Assembly (NCBI GenBank): GCA_025463965.1
Contig: JAODBN010000008.1
Coordinates: 1-24,349, forward strand
Reading direction: 5' to 3'
Length of the DNA: 24,349 nt
Source: Acidimicrobiaceae bacterium
GTDB taxonomy: Bacteria; Actinomycetota; Acidimicrobiia; Acidimicrobiales; Bog-793
Shown in pieces: positions 7,772 through 14,618 of the stretch. The first letter of the stretch is position 1. Every line of letters starts with the position of its first letter. A program made the position numbers and the translations under genes. The notes under the pieces were generated by a model, which was not told the DNA's origin, made no database searches, and worked only from the letters and a program-made list of their open reading frames with translations.

Positions 7772-7902
7772 CGGGTTACCGGGGCGCATAGCTTCCAGTG
7801 TCCAGGCTAGACATCGCCACCTGTCATGGGGAGGACCAGTTCGGAGATCCGCTCAGGGTCACAGGCACAGGGACGCTAGCTCGGTGCTTGCAGCAGCCCC
7901 CA

Positions 7903-7927
7903 GGGGCGCTCTCTCGTTGGGCGCCCC
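7903..7927 (-). terminator. Hairpin after the EAL-domain gene
   Basis: Arms GGGGCGC and GCGCCCC enclose an 11-nt loop, starting five bases beyond the minus-strand stop codon at 7932. There is no clear T-run, which is common for GC-rich actinobacterial terminators. Confidence 0.45.
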
Positions 7928-7931
7928 GTCC

Positions 7932-10055
7932 CTACGCGGTGGCGCGCTCCGACCGGCGCTCTCTCAGAACGCTCGAGCGGCCCAGCGGTGCGCGCAGGAC
8001 GTCGAAGCACTCCCTTGGTGAGAGCGCGGGCGCGAAGAAGAACCCCTGTGCCGAGTGGCAGCCGAGGCGGAGCAGCTCGACGAGCTGTGCCTCGGTGTCG
8101 ACGCCCTCGGCAGTCACCCAGAAGTCGAGAGACCGGCCGATCGCGAGAATCGCCGAGACGACGGCCTGGCTCGACTCATCACCGGCAAGGTCGGTGATGA
8201 AGGAACGGTCGATCTTCAGCTCGTCGACCGGTAGGCGCGTCAGGTACGACAGCGAGGAGTAGCCCGTCCCGAAGTCGTCGACCGAGACGCGCACCCCGAG
8301 CTCGCGGACTCGCTGGAGAACGGCGGTCACCGCCTCGCCCTCGACCACGACGGACTCGGTGAGCTCGATGCGCAGCGAGGCCGGATCGATCTCGGATCGC
8401 TCGATGGCGCGCTCCACGGTCTCGACGAAGCCCGGAGAGCGCAGCTGGCTTGCCGCGACGTTGACCGAGATCCGCCAGTGCTTGCACTCCGGTGCCGCTT
8501 GGACCCACTGGCGTAGCTGGCGACAGGCGGAGTCCAGTACCCACTCGCCGATCGGTACGATGAGGCCGCTCTCCTCGGCGAGCGGGATGAACTCGCTCGG
8601 CTTGATCACGTCGCCGCCAGGGTGGCGCCAGCGCAAGAGCGCCTCGGCACCGGTGAAGCGGCCCTCTGCCATCGACGCGATCGGCTGGTACTCGAGGAAG
8701 AGCTCCTCGTGTTCGAGCGCCCGGTGCAGCTCGGCGGCGAATGCGAAGCGCTGCTTGGCCTGTTGGCGAAGCGCAACGTCGTAGTGCTCGAACCGGTTTC
8801 GCCCCTGCTCCTTGGCCCGGTGCATGGCGAGGTCGGCGTCGCGCAGAAGTGCCTCTGCGGATGCCCCCGCCCCGCTCAGGGCGATGCCGACACTGGCGGT
8901 GATGAAGGCGTCTCCACCCTCCAGGTGGAACGGCGCTTGGAACACCTTCAGCGTTCGCATAGCGCGTTCGGCGGCGCGCGTCGCGTCGGCGACGCCCTCG
9001 CAGACGAGCCCGAACTGGTCGTTGCCGAACCTCGCCACGCTGTCGCCGACTTCGACCGCGTCCTGAAGGCGCTCGGCGACCGCCCGCAGCACGGTCTCGC
9101 CCTGGTTGGTGCCACGGGCGTCGTTGAACGGCATGAAATGGTCGAGGTCTACATAGAGCACGGCTACCCGCTTGTGGTCGCGCGTTGCCCGGGTTAGCGC
9201 GCGCACCAGCCGGTCGAGGAAAAGGACGCGGTTCGGCAGGCCGGTCAGCTGGTCGTGCAGCGCGTCATGCTCCTGGCGCAACTCGGCTTCCTTGCGGTCG
9301 GTGATGTCCTGCACGAGCCCGGTGATCCCGCTCACCGTTCCGGAGGCGTCCGACAGCGCGTCAACGGCCAGCAGGATCCAGCGCGTGGCCCCGTCAGGGC
9401 GGAGCACGCGCACCTCGAGCTCGCTGCGACTTCCTTCACCTGCTCGCACCAGGATCACCGACTCGACGAAGTACTCACGATCCTCGGGGTGAAGAAGGTT
9501 GAAGAAGTCGAGGTTGCGCAGCTCGGCTCCCTGGGCCAAGCCGAGGATGCGGTACGCCTCGGGGGTCAGGGTGACCAGCGCTTCCGGGCCGATGGCCGCC
9601 CACCAGCTCCCAATATGGCCGATCGCCTGGGTGCGCTCGAGGAGCGCGCGGCTCTCCACCAGCTCTCGCTCACGCCGCAAGCGCTCACCGATGTCTCGCG
9701 CGATCGAGACGGTGCCGAGCACCCCGCCGGACTCGTCCAGGATCGGCGATCCCCGGAGCTCGACCTCGAGGAGGGTTCCATCGGGGCGCCGCCAGGCCAC
9801 CTCGGCGAGCTCGACGCCCTCGCCGCGCGTTACCGCCTCGAGGAACCGGTCGGCGATAGGCAGGTCGCTGCCCGCGTAGAGAAAGGAAATGTGCTCGCCG
9901 ACGATCTCGCTGGCAGGGTATCCATAGAGCAGCTCGGCGCCATGGCTCCAGGCCGTGATCACCCCGTCCGGGCCGGTGGCGATGATTGCGTCGTCCGAGC
10001 CACGGCAGACCGCCGAGAGCTGAGCCCGTGCGTCAATCGAGCCGGGAGAGCTCAT
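7932..10055 (-). CDS. PAS-PAS-GGDEF-EAL protein, probable c-di-GMP phosphodiesterase
   Basis: Cytosolic c-di-GMP enzyme of 707 residues. Two PAS sensor domains (about 10-125 and 140-255, each ending in a D-I-[GT] boundary motif such as SIARDIGERLRRE and QDITDRKEAEL) precede a GGDEF domain (265-425) and an EAL domain (440-690). The cyclase active site reads RFGNDQF instead of RxGGDEF, and the usual GHxxGD is GTNQGE, so cyclase activity is probably lost. The EAL domain keeps its signatures: EALLRW (471-476), NVAASQL, ELTESVV, DDFGTGYSSL, ELKIDRSFI, AEGVDT and AQGFFF, so c-di-GMP hydrolysis is likely. The GGDEF part may bind GTP and regulate the EAL part. No transmembrane segment is seen. Start codon ATG with weak AAGG upstream. 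Confidence 0.93.
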   Translation of the reverse strand: MSSPGSIDARAQLSAVCRGSDDAIIATGPDGVITAWSHGAELLYGYPASEIVGEHISFLYAGSDLPIADRFLEAVTRGEGVELAEVAWRRPDGTLLEVELRGSPILDESGGVLGTVSIARDIGERLRRERELVESRALLERTQAIGHIGSWWAAIGPEALVTLTPEAYRILGLAQGAELRNLDFFNLLHPEDREYFVESVILVRAGEGSRSELEVRVLRPDGATRWILLAVDALSDASGTVSGITGLVQDITDRKEAELRQEHDALHDQLTGLPNRVLFLDRLVRALTRATRDHKRVAVLYVDLDHFMPFNDARGTNQGETVLRAVAERLQDAVEVGDSVARFGNDQFGLVCEGVADATRAAERAMRTLKVFQAPFHLEGGDAFITASVGIALSGAGASAEALLRDADLAMHRAKEQGRNRFEHYDVALRQQAKQRFAFAAELHRALEHEELFLEYQPIASMAEGRFTGAEALLRWRHPGGDVIKPSEFIPLAEESGLIVPIGEWVLDSACRQLRQWVQAAPECKHWRISVNVAASQLRSPGFVETVERAIERSEIDPASLRIELTESVVVEGEAVTAVLQRVRELGVRVSVDDFGTGYSSLSYLTRLPVDELKIDRSFITDLAGDESSQAVVSAILAIGRSLDFWVTAEGVDTEAQLVELLRLGCHSAQGFFFAPALSPRECFDVLRAPLGRSSVLRERRSERATA

Positions 10056-10409
10056 CTGACCCAGCCTTGCCGAGCTGTCCCGCTGCCGGTCACGCGTGTC
10101 CCCTCTACCAACACGGCCGACGCGGAACTGGGAATCACCTGCGTAGGCGGCGTCTCGCGAATCAGACCAACGGTACTAGAGGACGCTGGCGCAGTGTTGC
10201 CCAATGCCGCGCCGATCGGCCCGGCGCGTTCCGCGTCCAGCCTCAGGTCTCAGCCAGTCGTCGAGCGCTACCCAAAGGCGACGAGCGCCAGTACGTCGCT
10301 CCCTAGAGGTGAACAGCTGCTCGCAGTCGAAGCTCCGTTCGTCTCCCTGCGCTCCCCGAGGCGCTTGGAGAGTGCCTGCGCCACCGGTTCACGTGTCGTC
10401 CGGGCGAGC
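10056..10409. other. 354-bp gap between two minus-strand genes, no gene seen
   Basis: No convincing ORF, tRNA or long repeat appears. A short dyad, CTCAGG-A-CCTGAG (10409-10421), straddles the acyltransferase stop codon and might form part of a terminator. The promoter of the EAL-domain gene should lie here, but I cannot point to clear boxes. Confidence 0.4.
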
Positions 10410-12494
10410 TCAGGACCTGAGGGCGGTGGCGACCGCGATCAGGTTCGCCATGAGCCACGGGGAGAGCCATCGGTCGCCGGCGACTGTGAGATGGGTGCCG
10501 TCACTGCTGCGCACCTGGACGCCATCGACGACCTCCTGATAGCGGCCGGCCGGGCACACCCTGCGGCCGAGATCGAGCACGGTGACCAGCCGGGGATTGC
10601 GCGCGGCCACCTGTCTCACCAGCTCGTTGTAGCGGTTCACGCGCGCCGGAAGGTCCTCGTTCAGCAGCCCTCCGACTGCGGTTTCTCCGTGGTCGTAGTA
10701 CGGAGCCGTGCTCAGTGCCACCCTTGCACCGCCCGACGACGCCGCGTCGACCGCCTTTTGGAGGCCGTCCTTCACGAGAGCGTCGAAGCTCGCTTCACCG
10801 ATGTGCTGCCACCTGCCGCCGATGAAGCGGTCGCTCACCTCCCATCGGCCTGCGAGCACGAGCACGACGTTCGGGCGGACCGCCGCCACGTCACTGCGCC
10901 ATCGGGCCGGCCAGTTGTTGCACTGGGGGAATCCCGGGTGGGGTGATCCGTAGTACTCGTAGGGAGCACCCCCGAGGATCCCGCAACCTTCGAGCGCGCG
11001 GCTCACGATCGTCACGTTCGCCGGTGCCACCACTCCCCACCCGAGCGTGAGCGCCACCGAGTCGCCCTCGATCAGGACCCGTACCTGTCGGGCGCTCGCG
11101 ACTTGCAGCTGCGCCAAATGAGCGGACGGCTGCGACATGGCGACGTGGACGGGTCCGGCCGGCTGTAGATGGGGCCGGCCGGGAACGCTGGAGCCGATCG
11201 CCGCCGTCGACGGAAGAGCGATGAATCCAGCGCACAGCGCTATCCATCCACCGCTCAGGAAGGCAGCGACGCGGTGGGAGGAGACTCTCAGGCGACGGAT
11301 GGGAGCCTCGACGAAGAGCGTCGTGACCACCGCCAAGGCGAGGGACGTGGCCAACCGGAAAAGAAGGAGCCAGGTGGCGGACAGCCCGGTACGAGCGTGG
11401 TCCACGATGACGTCCACAGGCCAGTGCCACAGGTAGATGGCGTACGACAGCCGTCCGAGCCACACCAAGGGCCCCCAGCTGAGCGTGAGGGACACGACTC
11501 CCTCCGGCCGGAGGACGACTCCGATGATCGTCGCGCCGGCGCACAGTGCCGCCAGCGTGAACCCCCCGTCTCCGAGCAACGAAGAAGCGGAGGACGCCGT
11601 CGTCCATAGCGCGATCGTTCCGAGCGAACCGGCGATCCCGACCACCTGCGTGCCGGCGCGACCGAGGCGAGTGCCAGACATCGGTTCGGGTCCTGCACTG
11701 GCGACAAACGCGGCGAGCGCGCACCCGAGCATCAACGCCTGCGCACGCGTGTCCGTTCCGTAGTAGAGCCTCGCGGACGGCAGCTTCCCGTGACCTACAG
11801 CGACGCACCAGGCCGCCGAGGCGAGAGCGCCGGAAGCGGCAACCCAGGCGACGGCGCGCATTGCGAACTGATCGGACAAGCACCGCCGCCGCGCGCACGC
11901 CAAGACACCGATCAGCACGAGCGGCCACAGAAGATAGAACTGCTCCTCGATCGACAAGGACCACATGTGGAGCAGCAGCGATGGGGAGGAGCTCTGGACG
12001 AAATAGTTGTTGCTGGAGACGATGGCTCTCCAGTTCGCCACCTCGGCCAACGTGGCGACGGCATCTCCCCGTAGCGTCGGGAAGGCCCCCGGGGGAACAA
12101 ACAGGCGGGCGTAGAGGGCGATCGCCAAAAGGACCACGATCAGCCCGGGTCCGAGTCTTCTGAGCCGACGCGACCAAAACGCCCCGAGTCGGACCCGGCC
12201 CTCTCTCAGCCACTCGATCAGCAGCAGGCGCGTGATGAGGAACCCGCTCAGTACGAAGAAAGCGTCGACACCGAGGAAGCCCCCGCCAAGCCCGGGGATC
12301 CCGCAGTGGTAGAGCACCACGGCTAGGACAGCCGCCCCCCGTACGCCGTCGAGGCCGTCGATCGTCGGCGGGCGCCCCTTCGTCGGCACCGGGGAGATTC
12401 TGGCGCTCAAGGGATTCCGACTCGCCTTCCCGTAGCTCGGCAAACGCTTCACCTCAAGGCCGCCCGGGAGGTTGTGGGCGACCACCAGCCTCAT
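10410..12494 (-). CDS. Membrane O-acyltransferase (acyltransferase 3) fused to SGNH domain
   Basis: OafA-type protein of up to 694 residues that would transfer acyl groups to a cell-surface glycan. The acyltransferase-3 domain spans about residues 45-400 with some ten membrane helices; its start GLDGVRGAAVLAVVLYHCG carries the conserved His, and GGFLGVDAFFVLSGFLIT with RRLRRLGPGL are family hallmarks. MWSLSIEEQFYLLWP is also characteristic. The C-terminal SGNH hydrolase-like domain has the nucleophile region EGDSVALTLGW (Ser479) and the Asp/His pair in DGTHLTVAGDRW (Asp665, His668). This two-domain layout matches exopolysaccharide or peptidoglycan-type acetyltransferases. The first 40 residues are unconserved and no ribosome site supports ATG at 12494, so the true start may be further in. 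The target polymer is unknown. Confidence 0.9.
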   Translation of the reverse strand: MRLVVAHNLPGGLEVKRLPSYGKASRNPLSARISPVPTKGRPPTIDGLDGVRGAAVLAVVLYHCGIPGLGGGFLGVDAFFVLSGFLITRLLLIEWLREGRVRLGAFWSRRLRRLGPGLIVVLLAIALYARLFVPPGAFPTLRGDAVATLAEVANWRAIVSSNNYFVQSSSPSLLLHMWSLSIEEQFYLLWPLVLIGVLACARRRCLSDQFAMRAVAWVAASGALASAAWCVAVGHGKLPSARLYYGTDTRAQALMLGCALAAFVASAGPEPMSGTRLGRAGTQVVGIAGSLGTIALWTTASSASSLLGDGGFTLAALCAGATIIGVVLRPEGVVSLTLSWGPLVWLGRLSYAIYLWHWPVDVIVDHARTGLSATWLLLFRLATSLALAVVTTLFVEAPIRRLRVSSHRVAAFLSGGWIALCAGFIALPSTAAIGSSVPGRPHLQPAGPVHVAMSQPSAHLAQLQVASARQVRVLIEGDSVALTLGWGVVAPANVTIVSRALEGCGILGGAPYEYYGSPHPGFPQCNNWPARWRSDVAAVRPNVVLVLAGRWEVSDRFIGGRWQHIGEASFDALVKDGLQKAVDAASSGGARVALSTAPYYDHGETAVGGLLNEDLPARVNRYNELVRQVAARNPRLVTVLDLGRRVCPAGRYQEVVDGVQVRSSDGTHLTVAGDRWLSPWLMANLIAVATALRS

Positions 12495-12735
12495 GAACCG
12501 CTAGTCAGGCAGGGGAAACCTTGCGCACGTCAGCGTCACTAGGTGCAGATTCACGCCCGACGCGTGTCCCGATACCCCCGAACTCCTTCCATAAACAGCA
12601 ACCCCGTTGGCGCCCGGCGCCGCCGCCGGGCCCAGCGGCCCGGTGTGGGAGGCGCGCGCAGCGGCCGTACGCGAGCGCGTCGGCGGTGTGAAGAAAGGTT
12701 CAAGCCGTCCCCACTTCAGATGCTGCAGCGGCGGG
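12495..12735. other. Intergenic stretch with GC hairpin, no gene seen
   Basis: Only a GC-rich inverted repeat stands out: GCCCGGC (12612-12618) and GCCGGGC (12625-12631) around a 6-nt loop. The acyltransferase promoter should be here, but no clear boxes were found. Confidence 0.35.
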
Positions 12736-12775
12736 TGCTCCGACCTCCTCGGAGGGCCGCGAGGAGGTCGGAGCA
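12736..12775 (-). terminator. Perfect 16-bp inverted repeat, terminator of the Hsp20 gene
   Basis: Arms TGCTCCGACCTCCTCG and CGAGGAGGTCGGAGCA pair perfectly around an 8-nt loop, 14 bp beyond the minus-strand Hsp20 stop codon. It lacks a T-run, like many high-GC terminators. It is the longest perfect hairpin noticed in the window. Confidence 0.65.
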
Positions 12776-12789
12776 GCGTCCCGTTCGTC

Positions 12790-13230
12790 TCAGCTCGACG
12801 AGCCGCCCACTTCGATGGCCTCGCTCTTCGACGAACCCACCTCGATGCGGCGGGCCTTCGCCACCTCGGCGACCGGGATGCTCACCTGAAGCACTCCGTT
12901 CTCATAGGACGCATTGACGCGCTCGGTGTCGAGGTTGTCGGCCAGGAACACCTGTCGGGAAAAGCCGCCTTGCGGGCGCTCGGACACGAGCACTTGAGCA
13001 CCCTCGTCAGGCGTCCAGTGGCGCTCGGCTCGTACGGTGAGCACATTCTGCTCAACGGTGAGCTCGATTCCATCGGCTTGGACCCCGGGCAGATCGAAGT
13101 AAATCTCTACGGCTTCCCCTTGACGGACCGCATCCATGGGCATCGACGACCGCCGGGTCCCGGTCGTCGCCGAGCCCTGTCCGAAAAAGCGGTCGAGCTC
13201 CCGGAAGGGGTCGAACTGCAACATGGACAT
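12790..13230 (-). CDS. Small heat-shock protein, Hsp20/alpha-crystallin family
   Basis: ATP-independent holdase that keeps unfolding proteins soluble. The 146-residue chain begins MSMLQFDPFRELDRFFGQG, the usual Hsp20 N-terminus, followed by an alpha-crystallin domain (about 30-125) with AVEIYFDLPGVQADGIELTV, NVLTVRAER, GGFSRQVFLADNLD and the ASYENGVLQVSIPV signature. The tail RRIEVGS carries the short I-x-V-type motif. The start at 13230 is fixed by a full ribosome site, AAAGGAGGT, seven bases upstream; the frame is open to 13299, but without such a site. The leader contains an inverted repeat and an upstream palindrome (separate entries). The gene is typically induced by heat or stress. Confidence 0.95.
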   Translation of the reverse strand: MSMLQFDPFRELDRFFGQGSATTGTRRSSMPMDAVRQGEAVEIYFDLPGVQADGIELTVEQNVLTVRAERHWTPDEGAQVLVSERPQGGFSRQVFLADNLDTERVNASYENGVLQVSIPVAEVAKARRIEVGSSKSEAIEVGGSSS

Positions 13231-13253
13231 CGCTGATACCTCCTTTGATTCAG

Positions 13254-13273
13254 AACGCAGCCTTGACTGCGTT
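13254..13273 (-). promoter_or_regulatory. Leader hairpin just upstream of the Hsp20 ribosome site
   Basis: Arms AACGCAG and CTGCGTT pair perfectly around six bases. The element ends about eight bases before AAAGGAGGT in the mRNA. It could influence ribosome access or be an operator. It does not match known HAIR or CIRCE boxes. Confidence 0.35.
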
Positions 13274-13300
13274 GGAGCCTTTGCCAATCTTTTCCTCATG

Positions 13301-13319
13301 GACGAGAACCGTTCTCGTC
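13301..13319. promoter_or_regulatory. 19-bp palindrome upstream of the Hsp20 gene
   Basis: GACGAGAAC and GTTCTCGTC form a perfect 9-bp dyad around one central base. It lies about 70 bp before the Hsp20 start codon in the promoter region. It resembles neither HAIR (HspR), CIRCE (HrcA) nor the spaced actinobacterial SOS box, so the binding factor is unknown. Confidence 0.5.
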
Positions 13320-13367
13320 TTGCTCCTTATTCACTTCCTGACACGAGAAGAGGCCCCGAGGTGAGCC

Positions 13368-13922
13368 TCAGTGCCTGACCTGAGACGGCAGCGGCGAGAA
13401 CAATGTCGTCGGCCACCTGGGCGCGCCAAGCAGGAGCGGAGGGGGAACCGCCCGGGTCCTGCTCGTCTGGTGCGCGGCCGTGGGAGCGGGCGCTTCACCA
13501 GGAGTGCTCACGACGAGGTGCCACGACAGCGTCGGCAACAGAAACCGTTCGGTCGGGGACGGAGGGGTGGCGGGGATCCGGGCGAGCGTGGGGCGGTGGA
13601 GGGTCGACCGACCGTTCACCGCGGGTGCCGACGCCGGTCCTGCCGGGTTCGTGAGTGCAACGAGCCCGAGGCTCGCCGCGAAGACACCTACCGTGCAGAG
13701 GACCGTCCGCAGCCTTGAGCGGTGAGGTGACTCACCGGCTTCGACCGGGGCTCTCGAGCTTGCCGATTCGATGGCGGGAGGGCTGTCTCGCAGAGCCTTC
13801 TCGGCCCACGCCATGTCCGGAGAGCCGGCGAGGGGGTCCGGGACCGCAGGGGGGTGCATCCGGTCGACATCCGATTGGGGGAGGTGCTTTGGGTCACGCA
13901 CCAGTTCGCGTACGGGGGTCAC
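13368..13922 (-). CDS. Single-pass Pro-rich membrane protein of unknown function
   Basis: The GTG start at 13922 is supported by the ribosome site AAAGGAGA five bases upstream, giving 184 residues. Residues 1-70 are hydrophilic (VTPVRELVRDPKHLPQSDVD and an AWAEKALRD segment). Residues 71-91 form one hydrophobic helix (TVLCTVGVFAASLGLVAL) after an RSRLR basic patch, and residues 92-184 are Pro/Ala/Thr-rich with several PP steps. The layout suggests a cytoplasmic domain, one membrane anchor and an extracytoplasmic tail, loosely like a short anti-sigma factor, but no zinc-binding HxxxCxxC is present and no family is recognised. It precedes the Hsp20 gene by 137 bp on the same strand. A longer ATG-started frame to 14039 exists without a better ribosome site. 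Confidence 0.5.
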   Translation of the reverse strand: MTPVRELVRDPKHLPQSDVDRMHPPAVPDPLAGSPDMAWAEKALRDSPPAIESASSRAPVEAGESPHRSRLRTVLCTVGVFAASLGLVALTNPAGPASAPAVNGRSTLHRPTLARIPATPPSPTERFLLPTLSWHLVVSTPGEAPAPTAAHQTSRTRAVPPPLLLGAPRWPTTLFSPLPSQVRH

Positions 13923-14177
13923 GTTGGTCTCCTTTCTGGTCTCTCCGTCGAAGTGATACTGCTTGCGGGATGCTCGGTCGGCGCTGCCCAGGCAGCGGTA
14001 GGAAGGATTTTTCCGGCACTCGAGGGCCTTATGCGTCATCTCGTAAAGCGATCTGCGAGCTCCGAAAGATCAAACGCGACGCCGTCCGAGGAGACGTCCG
14101 GCAGAGACTGCTCGATCACCGCGTCTACCCGCGGTTGGTGACTTAGCGGGTGCCCGTAGCGGCGAGGCGATCATCCA

Positions 14178-14249
14178 CTAGTGGGCGGAGCGGTCCTTAC
14201 ATGCCATGGCCGCCGCCACCGCTTGGCTCAGCTCGTTCGCATCGCTCAT
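14178..14249 (-). CDS. Possible 23-residue ORF overlapping the CIRCE-linked ORF
   Basis: ATG at 14249 overlaps the stop of the preceding 43-codon ORF as ATGA, a classic coupling arrangement. The product begins MSDANELSQAVAAAMA and ends CKDRSAH. It is too short for a family call. The coupling is the only support, so it may be chance. Confidence 0.2.
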   Translation of the reverse strand: MSDANELSQAVAAAMACKDRSAH

Positions 14250-14377
14250 GACCCGCACGAGCGGGGGCGGCTCAGTTCCGGCCAATGGATGCCGGGGCCG
14301 GCGCGTGCCCCTCGGTGGCTGGCTGTTCCCGGAGCTGCCGCGACAAACGATCCCCCGACGATGAAGAAAGCAACCAT
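14246..14377 (-). CDS. 43-residue ORF downstream of the CIRCE element
   Basis: ATG at 14377 follows a strong purine-rich ribosome site (GAGGAGGAGGAG about four bases upstream). The peptide starts MVAFFIVGGSFVAAAPGTAS, a hydrophobic stretch that could be a signal or membrane helix, and continues with a basic, Gly/Pro-rich tail ending SRPRSCGS. It begins 47 bp after the CIRCE element in the orientation in which the element's GAGTGCTAA half is perfect. This suggests a heat-regulated small membrane or secreted peptide, or the leftover leader of a lost chaperone operon. No homologue is recognised. Confidence 0.4.
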   Translation of the reverse strand: MVAFFIVGGSFVAAAPGTASHRGARAGPGIHWPELSRPRSCGS

Positions 14378-14424
14378 CGCTCCTCCTCCTCGAAAGCCAT
14401 CGGTTCTGGGTGACAGGGTTATCA

Positions 14425-14451
14425 TTAGCACTCTCACCGGTCGAGTGCTAG
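14425..14451 (-). promoter_or_regulatory. CIRCE element, HrcA repressor binding site
   Basis: TTAGCACTC, nine bases, then GAGTGCTAG match the CIRCE consensus TTAGCACTC-N9-GAGTGCTAA in 17 of 18 arm positions. On the minus strand the arms read CTAGCACTC and GAGTGCTAA, followed by TGATAAC, as in groES promoters. HrcA binds this box and represses heat-shock operons. No groES, groEL, dnaK or hrcA gene is present within the window. Confidence 0.85.
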
Positions 14452-14503
14452 AGAGCTGAAACCCAGCGTTTTCCCGCCGGGCACCCCCACCTGTCTGAAT
14501 CTG

Positions 14504-14528
14504 TCGTCCCGGGACGATCCTCGGGTAG
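14504..14528 (+). promoter_or_regulatory. 14-bp palindrome with GGGTAG box before the YraQ-type permease
   Basis: TCGTCCCGGGACGA (14504-14517) is a perfect palindrome. Five bases later GGGTAG (14523-14528) resembles the sigmaB/F -10 box, but no GTTT stands at the expected distance upstream. The arrangement suggests an operator close to a promoter, about 90 bp before the permease start. Confidence 0.35.
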
Positions 14529-14618
14529 AGACTTCTCGGTGCACCGCCAGTAGGACCATGACGCCAGCGGGAGGTTGGCTTTGTCGGACTCGACCTGCTG
14601 CTACCGCGGTCAGGCGCC

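Noticed and set aside
9255..10946. 563-codon plus-strand frame over the EAL-domain and acyltransferase genes
   Set aside because: It spans the ends of two minus-strand genes and the gap between them, with no motif; explained by codon bias.
13231..13299. Extended Hsp20 start at 13299
   Set aside because: The extra 23 residues are basic and unlike Hsp20, and the full ribosome site AAAGGAGGT precedes the ATG at 13230.
13371..14146. Overlapping plus-strand frames opposite the Pro-rich membrane protein
   Set aside because: Arg/Gly-rich translations without ribosome sites; the minus-strand frame has both a membrane helix and a ribosome site.
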